Origin: Isoetes taiwanensis
Lineage: Eukaryota > Streptophyta > Lycopodiopsida > Isoetales > Isoetaceae
DNA length: 64,000 bases
Assembly (NCBI GenBank): GCA_021234155.1
Contig: JAJEKV010000018.1
Location: 19,009,423 to 19,073,422, forward strand
Direction of reading: 5' to 3'
Part shown: positions 36,322-48,766 of the stretch, in pieces
Numbering within the stretch: position 1 is the first letter of the stretch
How the letters are laid out: the number at the start of each line of letters is the position of its first letter
Translations under genes and position numbers: made by a program
Notes under the pieces: model-generated
What the model was told of the DNA's origin: nothing
Database searches by the model: none
The model's input: the letters and a program-made list of their open reading frames with translations, nothing else

Positions 36322-36517
36322 CACTACTACAAAAATAGGTAGAAATGGCACAAAAGTGACATTTATCCTCCGCCTTTTTACCGAGCATAAACGTCACTTT
36401 TGTGCCATTTGGGGAGCACAAACGTCATAAATGGCACAAAAGTGACGTTTATGCTCAGTAAAATGGCGGAGGATAAATGTCACTTTTGTGCCATTTCTAC
36501 CTATTTTTGTAGTAGTG
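36322..36517. mobile_element. CACTA-type MITE, 196 bp, TSD ATA
   Basis: It begins CACTACTACAAAAATAGG and ends with the inverted copy. Nearly the whole unit is a palindrome containing repeated GGCACAAAAGTGACRTTTAT blocks. The 3-bp duplication ATA (36319-36321 and 36518-36520) is exact and typical of the CACTA superfamily. It lies at the 3' edge of the copia fragment. Confidence 0.9.
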
Positions 36518-37031
36518 ATAGTAAAATTGGCATTCTCTTTCTTGGGTTCCTTTCAAGCAATGGTTCTGTTAGCTCGATCTCGGGCTACTTGCATGCCAAA
36601 AAAGTACTTGACTGCACCAAGATCGGTCATGTGAAATTTGTGCTTTAACGATGTTTTGGCTTGCTTCATCAATGCTGGAGAGTTGGAGGCAAGAATCAAG
36701 TCATTCACATGGAGCACCACAATGATGCTTTTATCCCCATCTTACTGGAAATCCCCTGGAAATAAACATTCCAATCTGTCTCCCTGCGAGTAAATCCATG
36801 ACTTGTGAAAAATGTGTGTATGGTCTTATACCAAAGCCGTGGGGACTGCCTTAGTCCATATAAGGCTTTCTTGAGCTTGCAAACCTTCTGTTCTTCTCCA
36901 AGAGGAGCATAACCTGGCGGTTATATGAGATACACCTCCTCATCAAGTTTCCCATGAAGAAACACTGCCTTGACATCCATCTACTGTAGATCTAAATCAA
37001 ATGCTGCAGCTAGTGCTAAAACTGTCCTGAC
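36518..37031 (-). pseudogene. Ty1/copia reverse transcriptase, 3' piece
   Basis: Minus-strand frames read RTVLALAAAFDLDLQ, then VFLHGKLDEEV, CKLKKALYGLRQSPRLWYK, a catalytic region reading HVNDLILAS (copia elements normally have YVDD) and HMTDLGAVKYFFGMQV. This is the continuation of the copia pol at 53288-54699, separated by the 16.3 kb hAT-bounded insertion. Frameshifts, stops and the changed catalytic Asp show it is dead. Coding homology stops near the MITE at 36517. The sequence to about 36060, with CTTTAAGTCGAAG phrases, may be LTR-derived. Confidence 0.85.
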
Positions 37032-37345
37032 CAGTGTTGTTTACGTACCCGTATTTTACGTTTACATACGTCCCGTACCTTCCTCACAGTACTATACGTA
37101 CTATACTTATAAGTTGACAGGTCAAATTGAGCTCTTGTTTTATTAATACCGTACTTAACGTATTAATACGTACAGTACGTATGATACGTACTTTAAAGAA
37201 AAAAGCGTCCAAATGATATTAGACCAATAGAATTGGTGAAATTATAAATTAGAGAAAATACATTATTATATATTATAGAATAGGAGTAAAAAACACATTA
37301 GGAGACTTTAGACATTAGGGAAATTATGGAATTGTAGTTAAAAAA

Positions 37346-39612
37346 AAAAAAACCTTTGTCAAGACAAGTCCTGACTCTAAGACCAAAAGCCCTTTTGAAA
37401 ATTTGGCCCTCAATTAGCAGCCTTAGATTATACTGGTGTACATATATCTAAGCAATGATTTGGTACCATGTATCAAAAAGAAATTATAATCAATACATTT
37501 TCATTCTTTAATATAAAGCATATGGAAACAATTTACCCAATGGGTAGAAGTCAATTGTAACTAAGACAATTTACAACTAATTTTTTCAGAAATATTGGAG
37601 TAGACAAATAGAGCTTCCACAGATTCTTGAAGAAATACTTCACATGTGAGATGCTCCATAATATTGAAACAGAAATATCAGTGCAAAGAGCAAAAGATCC
37701 TGTTACCTGCAGTAAACCAGCCAAAAATTAGCCTAAAGGGTAATCATGGCAGCACTAGCAGGTGTCATGGGATCTTTTGAGTTATCCCCTTCACTCTGCC
37801 TGATACACAGAAACTTTAAACAGCAGAAAGAGAGAGGTTAGGATAAGGTTTAATTATGCTGCATATGACTAAAAACTAATGTGGTAAACCATGGCAAATT
37901 AATACTAGTGATTGAGAAAGCAAAAATATCACCACATGCCTTGTTAAAGTCATTATCCCTCTTCTTAGGCATCTATGATTACCATTCGGGGATAAAATGT
38001 AATATAGCTATAGATACTACAACCATGTTAGCTATGTATAAACTACTACATGGACGATTTATGAAAGGATGTAAAGATCTGAAACTAGCATAATACATAT
38101 TTCGGCAGGATAAAGACCTATGCTAAGTTACAGCAGTACAACCATGCAAATTTGAAACCCTTTTTAACTTAGGCTGCATGTAAACTGAATTTTCAATGGT
38201 AATCATTGGCTGACACTAAGACACGCTTCATAAAGTCCCTTCAAGAGCATATTATCATCATATGCTATGTTTTAAGTGATTACCCCCGATTTAATAGATG
38301 GTCCAAATCCACAAAATTAAAGGAAAATGTTAGTAATGCATAATCTCGCATGGATGTTTGTATTAAACTATGCTATGACATGAAACCCAAATATATGTTC
38401 AGTTTATAAAAACATAAGTTAAGCTATCGCATGATAAACTCCAGATCAATAACTCTTTTTAAGAACCATCAGAGGATGTAAACAGTAGAGCTATTCCCTT
38501 AAATTATATCATATCCAAGTTAATCTGGCCATGAAAATGAAATAGCAAGCATTTTATCTTTTAAACTTCTTATGTATGAATTATGTAATAGAAGTCTTGA
38601 ATATCTGAAGGAAATGCATTTAGATCTGAGGCCTAGCAACCTATATAAGATTAAAAAAGCTAGAGAGGAGATACAAGAACTTTCCCAAAGCAAATTAAAG
38701 CAGGTAGATACTGGAGAGTGTAATGTATGCTACAGCCACACTTAAATTATGAGATCTCAAACCTGAGATTGTAGAGTGGGTTCAGCAGCCTCCAGATTTG
38801 CTGAGTTGTAGGTGTCCATGGTTGGTGTGCTACTTGAAGCATGCATCCCCACATTGGTCTTGCAGCCAGTAATCTCCACCTCTATTTCTGGCAGATTAGT
38901 ATGGCCAATGCAGTTGCCTTCAGCACCCTCAAGAACTCCTGGATTGCTCAGATCCTTAGCAGGGAGATTTGCTTCCAGATTACCCTTCTGTGTAAGGCAT
39001 ACTGGAGCATGAAAATCATAGAGCTTTTTACGTTTGGCATTCAATTTCTTCTCCTCTTCAAGCCTCTTTTTGGTGGAAGCATTCAAATCTCCCTTCCTTC
39101 TCCCCATGGCAGTGAGGAACTAGGTCGGTCTTAAACCACAAGTGTGGCTTAGGAGCAGCAATCCGAATGCATCAATCACAAGTGTGGCTTAGGAGCAGCA
39201 ATCGGAATGCATCGGATTAAAACCTGCACCTCTATATATGGGATTACCTTGGTACTGTACTAAAGCCCGGCCTCTTTGTAAATGTGTTCCAGCCTTACGC
39301 CTGCTCCATCTAGCCCGATAATCAGATTTATTCATGCATGAAAATGACAAAAGCATCTTTAGCAAGTTTGAGAATACCTAAAAGTTCAGAAGAGCGGCTG
39401 CCGTAGAGCTATTTAGGTCATGTTTTTTTTGTTGTTGTTGTCACGTAATAGGTGAGTCCAACATTAGATCTTAGAAAAATATACCAAATGTATGAACGTG
39501 TAAGAAATGTATTTTAGTCCCCTTGGATTGCCATATGCAATTCAAGTTCAACCTGTAAACACACTTAAGAGATCTATTTGTACAAGAGGATATAAGACAT
39601 GTTAGATAATTA
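37346..39612 (-). repeat. 2.2-kb direct repeat, copy A (probable pLTR of Penelope-like element)
   Basis: About 98% identical by eye to 50471-52695. Differences are scattered substitutions, small indels and a 41-base internal duplication near 39140-39180 present only here. It contains the intact form of the first exon (39107-38763), ending in CAG|GTTTGA, a good splice donor. Tandem partial copies around a Penelope-like element (pseudo-LTRs) are a known product of that element class. The termini are A-rich, not TG...CA, which argues against ordinary LTRs. Confidence 0.75.
38763..39107 (-). CDS. Basic N-terminal exon of the Penelope-like element (copy A)
   Basis: A 115-codon exon starting MGRRKGDLNASTKKRLEEEK, then a run of Lys/Arg, and ending in TLQSQ at a splice donor. 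The highly basic start suits a nuclear-targeting or nucleic-acid-binding segment. The same exon in copy B (52233-51887), which precedes the full-length body, has a one-base deletion that shifts the frame about 70 codons in. Neither copy matches a domain I know. Whether it is really spliced to the downstream exons is inferred from the GT/AG signals and matching phase. Confidence 0.5.
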
Positions 39613-39762
39613 AAAAAAACCCTGCCTCCAACCGTAGCAAGGGTGGGCCATTTCTCAAATTAGAGGAAAGAAATTATGATTACAGTAAGGAGAGTAAGAT
39701 CTTGCTGTAATCAAGGCCCTACCTCACTATACTGTATTGTAAAGTTTAAATTCAGAGATATT

Positions 39763-40154
39763 TCATATAATTGTCTTTAAGATCCTAACAGTGTCACCCA
39801 GACTGTAGAGCAGGCCTGGGAATTGCCCATTGTTAAGGCAATCATAAACATTTTTAATCATATCTTTCCTGTAAAAGCCATTACTATGGAAAGCATCAAT
39901 TAGACTTTTAAGATCATATGCTGCAGAGTAGGGACAGGAGTGAGCATATAAATAAGGTAAAATTTGAGAAACAATTACCTTGGATGCTTGATTATAGGGT
40001 CTACAACTATCCGCCATAATGAATTTAGTAGCAGCAAATGGGAGCTTGACCCTTTTGTCAAATCTGGATAAAGTGAACATGCCACGTTCATGGTCAGTAA
40101 TCAGAAATGAGAGGTTGAGAAAATCAGCTTTAAAGCCGTAAGGATTGCCTCCAT
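39763..40154 (-). pseudogene. Penelope-like reverse transcriptase, C-terminal piece
   Basis: After the Helentron insertion the RT frame resumes: FLNLSFLITDHERGMFTLSR, then FDKRVKLPFAATKFI, QILPYLYAHSCPYSA and LIDAFHSNGFYRKDMI, stopping at 39763. The order 'FL(D/N)L.(F/I)......(L/Y)..(Y/F)DKR...PF', then a Tyr/Cys segment and a terminal helix, is the palm-thumb region of Penelope-family RT. No GIY-YIG endonuclease follows; the frame stops directly after the thumb. It is separated from the rest of the gene by 40155-46803. Confidence 0.75.
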
Positions 40155-41602
40155 TCCTAGGATGGGTCCTATGACAACATATATATATCGGCCGATGAAG
40201 TGGTGTTCTCATTGAGCTTTGTAAAATCGTTGAGTACAAATTGAAATCGTTGAGTACAAATTGAAACCCCTACTGGAGTAGAACTTCTGAAAAACTTGAA
40301 ATTTTAGTGCTCCGAAAACTAGACAATCATCGAGAGCATGATAAGACTAAGGAATACAAGATAAAAGATGATGTATCCGCCACATGGTCTATGCAAAGGT
40401 GAGAAAATTAGTAAATGCTTCTCATCCAGAATAGAGGGTGATTCTTCGCTACTTGGTATAAGCAAGGGTAAGAACCCGCGACCGCTTCCCATCGGGATAC
40501 AAACCCCCGCCCTTATGACAAATGGCCACCAACGTTCCAGAAGACTGCTACTAGCATACATCTGCCAAGAAAAGAGTTGAAAGACAACGTGATGGCGCTG
40601 ACAATCGAAAGCAAGCCGCAAGAAAGAACCCGCAGGGAAAGAATGCAAAGGAGAATGACCCGTTAGAAAGTTAGAGCTTCAAGCTCGACACGTGCGGCGC
40701 CAAATATCAAAATATAATAGCACTTTCGAGGCTCGGTGGCCACGCCGAGGAAGAAACAACAACCGACCAATCGAACCGAACCGTCTGAAAAAACCATCGC
40801 TGAAAAAAGAAAACCATCCGATTAGTGCCGCCCGAGGCTACAAAGTACCGAGAGGAAATCAATAACAAAGATTGTCTCGGAGGCTATGACACCATGCCGA
40901 GAAAAAAAAAACTATGCAGACAAAGCTGGCGACACCAGAGCCACAACATAGACAGATCCACACGGCTGTGAAAATGAATAATAAATATTGTCCGAGAAAA
41001 AATGAATTAAGTCACAGAGGCTATAGCCATGCTAAGAAAGAATGAAATGATAAAAAGTCGCGGAGGCTACAGAGCCACACCGAGAAAAAATGGAAATAAA
41101 AATATATATATCCTCAAAGAAGAAAGAAAGCACGGAGGATATCGAAGGCTGCAAGACGACCTGAAAAGTACAGAAGATTTGACAGACTCCGAGAAGAATG
41201 AGATAATGAGTAGGCCTCACAGGCTAAAGTGCCACATCCAGAAAACTGATGAATAAGGACATATGCACTATCAAAAACATCGAAAGGAAACCACGGAAGA
41301 TCAAGAGGCTACGAGGGGACCAAAAATATGGAAACATAGACAAAGATGGTCAACGGACAAAAAGGAAATGGAATAGAAAGGGATAATGAGAAAACAAAAC
41401 GCGGATAAGGTCAGATGTAGACAACCATCAAGGGAGGGAGGGCGAGGGAAACTGGTAGGATAGAGAAGAAGCAGAAAACTAGCTCAAGAGAACGCCGATG
41501 ACGAAAAAATGAAAATATGCTAAATAAATAGGGAGTCCGAAAAAGGGGCGTCCCCATCCAAGGAATGTCGGTTCTATTGCTATCGCAATAGAACCGTGGC
41601 AT
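40155..41602 (+). mobile_element. Helentron/Helitron2-like element, copy 1 (1448 bp)
   Basis: It begins TCCTAGGATGGGTCC and ends with a perfect hairpin (GGTTCTATTGC, loop TATC, GCAATAGAACC; 41570-41595) followed by GTGGCAT. The 5' end ATTCCTAGGATGGG is inverted just before the hairpin as CCCATCCAAGGAAT (41554-41567), an asymmetric terminal inverted repeat. It shares only its first 42 and last 153 bases with copy 2, which follows directly. There is no Rep/helicase, so it is non-autonomous. The interior holds a 20-base tandem repeat at 40229-40265 and degenerate CGGAGGCTAC...GCCACACCGAG units. Confidence 0.65.
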
Positions 41603-44600
41603 TCCTAGGATGGGTCCTATGACAACATATATATATCGGCCGATAGAAGAGGAACAAATCTCAACATGGACAAAGAAAGAAAGGAAGCCAAAATGAAGAA
41701 CTGTTCGAAAGCAAGGGAGAAATGAGACTATAAGGGTCACTGAAATAAAGACGAAACAGAATGCACATGTAAGGCTGATAGAAAATATGGTAAAAGCGGA
41801 ACGACCACAAAGCCTGAAGGTACAGAGAGGGTGAACCCAGACAAAAGGAGAAAAGAAGGACACAATGGGACACTATCGTGGAAGATGGAAGAGAAGCATA
41901 AAAATGAAGGAGCAGATGGAAAAGTGCGGTAAGAGATGAGGAAAGGAACTCATGGTACAACAGCAAACAGAGCCATGAACCTGACGACATCAATAGAGTG
42001 ACGATGGCAAATGGCCAATGCACCAATACATATTACACTAACAAAGATACAAAAATCCGAACTATCCTAACTAGCAAAAAAGACAAGGAGCAAGAAGACA
42101 AAGAAGGAACCGATGCAACTAAAGGAGTAATGTGAAAGGAAACAACAAGCCAAAGGAAATCAATGAAGGGAACATGGCATACACAACCGAATAGAGAAAT
42201 GCCATCAAATAGAGTTGCTGAGATAATGAGGAGCGTATAACAAAAAGGAGCGCAACAACCCATAATGGAGCAAGTCGAATCTAATAGAACAGATTGAAAA
42301 TGTGGAATAAGACAGGGAGAAACGAGTCCACAAGGATCATTGCAAACAAAATGAAACAGAATGCACAGAAGAAGCTAATAGGACATATTGAGCAAGCGTA
42401 ACAAATCTAAAAACGAAAATAACAAAGGGTCAAAGCGGAAAACATAAAAGCACAAAAACAGGAGTAAAAAAGGGCCAAAAGAATACCTAAATGACAAAAG
42501 TAAAAACGCCTAAAAATAAAGAAACCTATTAACAAACTTGAACAACCAGAAATAACGGCGTAAAGTACTTTAAAATTTGGAAATCCTAGAAAAAAGTGAG
42601 CAACCAGGCTGAACTGAGCAACCAAGGGTTGGAAACGTAACAAAAAACATAGGATTATCAAATGCAAGAAGAGAACTAGGCAGGAAAACGAAAAATTGAA
42701 ACCCATGGTACCAAAAATCTAAAGAGAGTACATAAAACATGGTAAAGAGTCAAATGAAGGCAATGGAGTTTGAAAGAGTAGCTTAAGGCAATGGTACAAA
42801 GAAGGCAAGATGAAAGTGCAAATGGAGCAAATGAAACGACAAAAAAAAAAAAGCAAAGAACGGCTAATAGGAAATGACTAATTATCGAGACCAAAGGAAC
42901 TTCCCCGTGACAAAAAAGGGAATGGTGGTGATTTAGTAATTCAAAAAAGGATGAAGCACATATAGGTGAAATGATCAAGGACACCAAAAAGCTAAGGAGC
43001 AAATAAACCACTCGCACTCTAAAGCATAGAATGTGGAAACCATGGAGCAATGTAGCAAAGAACAATGATAACTCAATGGAAAAAGCATCAAAACCTGGTA
43101 AAAACATGACCCAAAATGGTCCGGAACCATGCAAAGAAAGCAAACCAGTGTACTACTAAATCTCACCGAATATAAACAACCACTATATAACTGACCATTA
43201 AGAAAATAGACAACAGATAAAAACCATTAGCAAAGGCTAAGATATCGATTAATACTGCTTCACTGATGTTGTGAAAATACAACAGTGGATTGAATACAAC
43301 TTGGTACAACGGGTTTGAACATAACAGATTGAAAGCAGAGAAACAAGTAACAAATGAGCAATAGAAGACAGAACAAGTTGGCAAAAAGGATGACTAGAAT
43401 AGATCAGGTGAGGGTTACAAATCAAGAAGAAAGGGCTAAGCAAGGCTAATAGAGTAAAGACAATTCAAAAGGTTAATTGAATAAAAAACGAAAAGGAACT
43501 TGAGCGAATAGATTAAAAAAGAAGCGAATGAAGGCTCGACACAGTCAATAAACAAACGAAAGAAAACACATATGAGACTAATGAAATGTGGATCAAAAAA
43601 TAAATAGAAAGGTGAACTAAAAAAGGAACTAAAATAGCTAAAAAGAAGTCAACGAGAATACATGGAGCAAATGGCTAAATACAGAATGAGTGAAAGACTA
43701 GTCGACAAAGGAAACACGCATAAAACATGATGCCAAACCGGACAGACCAATATGCGAAAAATTAGTATCAACCGAACTACATATATAGGGAGCAAGATCA
43801 ACAGAAAAAGTTCAAAGATGTCGAAACAAGGGTAATGACGTGAACCCAGAGGGACCAGCATAACTGGAAAAGCAACCCGCAGGCCCCAAATTATGGGAGG
43901 ACGAAAAATAAGAACGTGAGCAAGAGTGGCACGAAGGCAAAAATAACGGAGCAACAAAAGGGGGCAAAGGAACAAATGTAACTGCAAATAGGATGACTCA
44001 AGCGAAGAATGGAGAACAAGGAACAACACGATAAACAACTAGAAAATTTATAGGCGACCCTATAAATGAATAGCTCAGTGAGATCCATAACTTGCAAACA
44101 ACGCCCAAAGAAACTCTAATGCCAGAACACAAGATAGATAATCGAAACAACTAAGAAATCTGGAAAAACAACGATGGAGAGAACTATGTAATATATGCCA
44201 TGAAAATGTGCACATCACCATAATGCCGCCACAAGCAATCTCCAATGAAAAAATTGCGATAGAAGAACTACAAATTGCCTCTAAAGGCTACCATGAGTGA
44301 AATAAGGACGCCATGCTTAATGCAGAGTCAAGAAGAAAGGGGCACAAATACGAGTAGCGTCCAATAGAAGAATGAGCACCTTGAGCAAAATGACATACAA
44401 CCTAAAAACTGAAAAAAGAGGGGATAAGCGCAAACATCCCCTATCACGTGCCCACCAAATGGAAAACATCCAAAAGACCATAAGTTGTGATAGTCCCAGA
44501 CAAGAATGTAGTCATAAAAATTGGAAAACTAAAAAGATCGATCAATTGAAAGCAGTCCAGCACTGACTAACACGCTATGTGAAACAAACTAAGAGAAAAG

Positions 44601-46803
44601 GGCAACAACATGATGAGTTATCACTATTAGCAAGTACGAATCTTATAGAAGGATCTCAAGAAAAACGCAATATCAGTCAAAACACAATACAACCTCAGGG
44701 ACATCTATAAAAAACACATACACAAGCGATGCAAAGACACGTACCCAAGTGATGCAACGAACCACCCAACCATGGAGTACTATACAACACAGCGTGTTAA
44801 ACTAATGACAATGAGAAAGATAAAAGCGCAAAAAATGCTCGACAAACAAAAGTTGTGAGTCTGGTACACAATAGCTGGGCATGCAATCTATAACCAGGTA
44901 TAAAATATGACAAAAGGGAGGCCAGACCCTAAACCCTTATATGGGCCTTCTAGACGGAGAGTAAAAAATATTGAGCCCATAGCACAATAAAATCCAATGC
45001 AAGTTTCAAAGAACTGAAAGAAATGAGAAAATAAAAACATACCTAGGTTGCGCTTTGAGAAAATCCACAAAAAAAGAAAAATCGGCAAATTCAATATTAG
45101 GAGAGCAAAGTATAACCTATCCCGAGCAATTAAATGAAACGAGAACTGGACAACACATCTTGGTTGGCGCTTTGAAAAAATCCACTAGGTTGCGCTTTGA
45201 AGAAACCACAAAAAATTCGGGGGCAACATTAGGAAAAAAATGATTACAATATACCTAGTCGAAAACTCACGTGGTAGATGAATGAAATGAGAAAACAAAA
45301 CCATACCTAGGTTGTGCTCGAAAAAAATCCACAAGAAGAAAAACGGCGTCGAACATAGAAAGACGGCGTATCACATATCAAGGCATTTGAATGGAACGCT
45401 TGAATCCAACAACATATGTTGCCAAAAACTGATGAAGGCATTTTATAAAATGGACAAAACATCTCCGGACAACAAATAAGGATAGGAAAATGTACTTGTC
45501 GTTAATATGAGGACTAAAGCCTAGATCTTTACAAAAGAAATGCCTTAAAATAGGACTTTACTCACATGGGTCACTCTAAACAATTTAAGAAGAAGGATAA
45601 AATATCATGTAACGGCCCATATGTGACTAGCAACTTCGCACGCTACAATGAAAGATACAAACATCCCCAAGACAATAGAATTTGAAAAAACCTTCCAATC
45701 ACAAATAAAGATAAATACAACGCCAAAACATTGGACTCGAAAAATTGTTTCATTCGGAACTTGAACCTATGACCACAGGAATAAAAAACCATTTGGCTAT
45801 CCAATGTACCCTTATCAATTTGTATTAATAATATCATATTTTTTTGAAGAAGGCAAAAACGATTACAGAAACTGACTTACAGATGGGGAAGGTTTGCTTT
45901 GCGGTGAAGACTTCTAGGGTCGCGGCAACGAACTGAATCCATGCAAGGATTCGATCTGAGTTATTCTGCCAGATGCTGTGGCTAGAGTCCAGGTCCTTGT
46001 TAACACGATCTGGAGTCAGATTCGGCTCAAAACTGGCCTTGACAAACGAATCAGCTGGGTCTCTATAAGCACCGACAACCAGGAAAACGGCACGAGCCCT
46101 CATGCTGAACATCAAGCAGCACAAAAATCAATATGAATAGAACAGGTTCGGGCTTGCAACCATCGATTTATGCTAAACCACAGATCACATCTGCAAAAGT
46201 GGAATACAAAAGGTATCAATATTATCCGGCATGCCCTGTGTTCCAGAAAGACTCCTTGCAACCATCGATTCATGCTTTGTGCTCTAGCAAGATCAGGAAG
46301 AAAAATGATTGAAAACTGTCCACGAATATATTGAGTGGTCCACCAGGATCATACAAACCAAAGAACTGGATTCCTGCAAAACCCTCACCGCTAAGAACCC
46401 ATTCAAAATAGAAAACCAAGAAAAACCACGAAGGCTTAGCGGGAACCAGTCGCTGGCAGTAGTGGCCGAATCCAAGCCAAAGGAAGAGCCCTGGAAAAGC
46501 CAAAGAAAACTCGCAGAGAAAGGAAAAGGATGCTACATTCAATCTCAAAAGCATAGAAACGCAAAAGGACATGATCACCAGACCAGAAATTTTAGCAGAT
46601 TGTGCAATAAAGATCAAACATAGGAATAGTCTTTGAACGGTAGATTATCCAACTGGTAGGATAGAGAAGAAGCAGAAAACTAGCTCAAGAGAACGCCGAT
46701 GACGAAAAAATGAAAATATGCTAAATAAATAGGGAGTCCGAAAAAGGGGCGTCCCCATCCAAGGAATGTCGGTTCTATTGCTATCGCAATAGAACCGTGG
46801 CAT
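41603..46803 (+). mobile_element. Helentron/Helitron2-like element, copy 2 (5201 bp)
   Basis: Head-to-tail with copy 1 and with the same ends: the first 42 bases match 40155-40196 and the last 153 match 41450-41602, with no difference seen by eye. The hairpin is at 46771-46796. The pair splits the Penelope-like RT frame between two T residues (40154 and 46804) with no other change. The interior is unrelated to copy 1. The first ~3.7 kb is A-rich and strikingly T-poor on the plus strand. At 45040-45330 a CCTAGGTTGCGCTTTGARRAA phrase is repeated three or four times. No Rep or helicase domain was found. Confidence 0.65.
45834..46124 (-). other. Possible captured gene fragment inside Helentron copy 2
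   Basis: A 90-codon frame (MRARAVFLVVGAYRDPADS..., then DSSHSIWQNNSDRILAWIQF) in a stretch with normal base composition, unlike the T-poor rest of the element. Rolling-circle elements often pick up host exons. I do not recognise the protein and cannot exclude chance. Confidence 0.3.
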
Positions 46804-48478
46804 TGTCATTTTTATATGATGTTTCATCCTTAATAGATAAATGCTGCAAGTTGTAAATAGTGACCTTAGAATCCTTTGAGAAGAACTCCTGCAAGCATCC
46901 CCCATTAATTATGTTCAAATCATCAATATACCTGGAGGCATACCTAAACTTTTTGATATCAGCCATTCTTCCAGTATGTGCCAATTTGATGATAAACTTG
47001 AGCTCGTACCATGCAAGGTATAGATTGCACCAGGCTGGGCTGCAGGCGAATCCCATGGGTATGCCCTTGCATTATTTCCAAGTTTCATTGTCCATTTGCA
47101 AAAAGCAATGGTTTAAAAGCCAGGAATTAATCTTTTTAAATTCCCCTCTGTACATAACTTTCCAGCCTGCATCTTCCTCATCATTGAGATGTTTACACCA
47201 TTTGGTATTGTAGTGTCCATTTTTCTCCTTAATTTTAAGGTAAAAAAGGAGATTTTGATCCCTCATGTGATCCCAGATAAGGTCAGCCACTTCATCTATG
47301 ATGAAAGTAATGCCATCTTCCTCATCAAGAGGGATGTTTTCATAACATTTCATGATGTCAGCTGAGAAGACTTCATGAATTTGGTGTGGTAGGTTCAATA
47401 CAACATCATACGTCGAGCTTACTATCCAACATGCATTGACTTCTTTACACCATAATCTGATTTGAGCTGTTTGCCTGTGACAAACTTCAGACCAGATTTC
47501 AATAAAACTATTCAGGACTGCAGTAATGCACAAGGATATTTCTGTGAATAAAGAGTTGTGCGCATTGGTCAGCCACCTATACTCCTGCTTATGGGCTTTG
47601 TAGCAAGCCATTAGGTAAGGTAGTTTAGAGTATTCAGTCGATATATGAAAATCAAAGTTCTCAATATCTGCAGTGCATTTGGCCTTGATCTCATTAGGGA
47701 AAGATGGGATCTTTTCAAAGTCAGAGCTGCTTAGCCTTTTAATAGCCATTTCCCTGATGTGAATTTGACAGATAAAGGAAGCATTATTTGCTGCTTTGTC
47801 TATTCCTGATATGTAGAAGTTACTGGTTAACCATTCAAGGTTACTGCAGACATCTGCATCCTTCCACAGGAATTTTTTTTTATGTAGCTTTCTCATGTGC
47901 TCCACAATGTTCATGTGGCAAACCTTGAGAATGATTTCAGTCAGGTTTTCCATATCAGACTCAGAGAGGTCTAACAGATTGTAGTGATGTACTCTAAGGA
48001 AATCATTGCATAGAATCTTGCATTCCTCCATAAAGTCCTGAACGTTCAAAGGGCAGTCAGGAATATGATTCAGACCCTTAGCAAAGGCATTCCTTAGCTT
48101 TCTGTTATGTACAATACTTAGGTCAGTAGACCTGATGTGCCCAATGGTAGGGTCAACAAATTGGCTTAATGCAGGGTTTTTGCATGGACATTTATTGGTG
48201 GTCCCATCAGCAAAAATATTAAAGGGTTTATATACCTTTTGTTTGATTTGCTCCACATATCTCCATGTGAATATAGTTTTGTCAACCAATTCAGTGCCGC
48301 TGTCTCCAAGTGCTTCATATAGTACTGCTTCAAAGATTTTTTTCAGATTGAATTTGTCTAGTGCTCTAGACAGATATGTCATATGTATAATCTTAGAATC
48401 ATCTTTGGGTTTAATAGTGCTGAGGTGTTTCTTCCTGTTGCAGTCTTTGATGATGTTCCTCGTAATGGAATTTGAGAC
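46804..48478 (-). pseudogene. Penelope-like reverse transcriptase, main exon
   Basis: From a splice-acceptor-like TTATAG (48480) the frame runs about 470 codons. RT motif A reads VFSADIMKCYENIPLDEED, motif B GIPMGFACSPAWCNLYLAWY and motif C FRYASRYIDDLNIING, so all three catalytic Asp are present. The lysine-rich, TIKPKDDSKIIHM-type N-terminus has no GIY-YIG signature. The frame has one in-frame stop (TAA, 47072) just before motif B, then continues until the Helentron insertion at 46803. With the piece at 39763-40154 it forms a complete RT fold. Motif spacing and the downstream DKR...PF block place it with Penelope-like elements rather than LINE, copia or gypsy. Lack of an endonuclease would put it near the Athena/Coprina type, which is an inference. 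Confidence 0.7.
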
Positions 48479-48766
48479 CTATAACAGATTAAATAGTATA
48501 GGTCAGATGTAAAACATCTTGCACTGAAATTTAAGAGTTTAAATATTTGCAAGCAAACATAATAGTATTGTAAACAAGTTTGATTTCCAAAATAGAGGGT
48601 TGTACACCAGTCTATTGGAATTTTTTATAAAAGACACCATGATCTAGGTGCAACTTTATAGTAGGTAGATGTTTTTGATAAAACCTCAAGCCCAAGTAAA
48701 ATATGGTTTTGAAAAACCTTGGGTTGGGTTCAACACATATAGAAGTATTTATAGACGAAAAAAGGA

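Noticed and set aside
37346-39612. Hammerhead ribozyme in the probable pseudo-LTR
   Set aside because: Penelope-like pseudo-LTRs often carry one, but I could not find a CTGATGA...GAAA core on either strand by eye. A covariance-model search would be decisive.
41411-44097. Many long minus-strand frames encoding hydrophobic Phe/Leu/Ser-rich proteins
   Set aside because: They sit in A-rich, T-poor plus-strand sequence, where the complementary strand rarely forms stop codons and yields hydrophobic codons. They overlap in several frames and have no domains.
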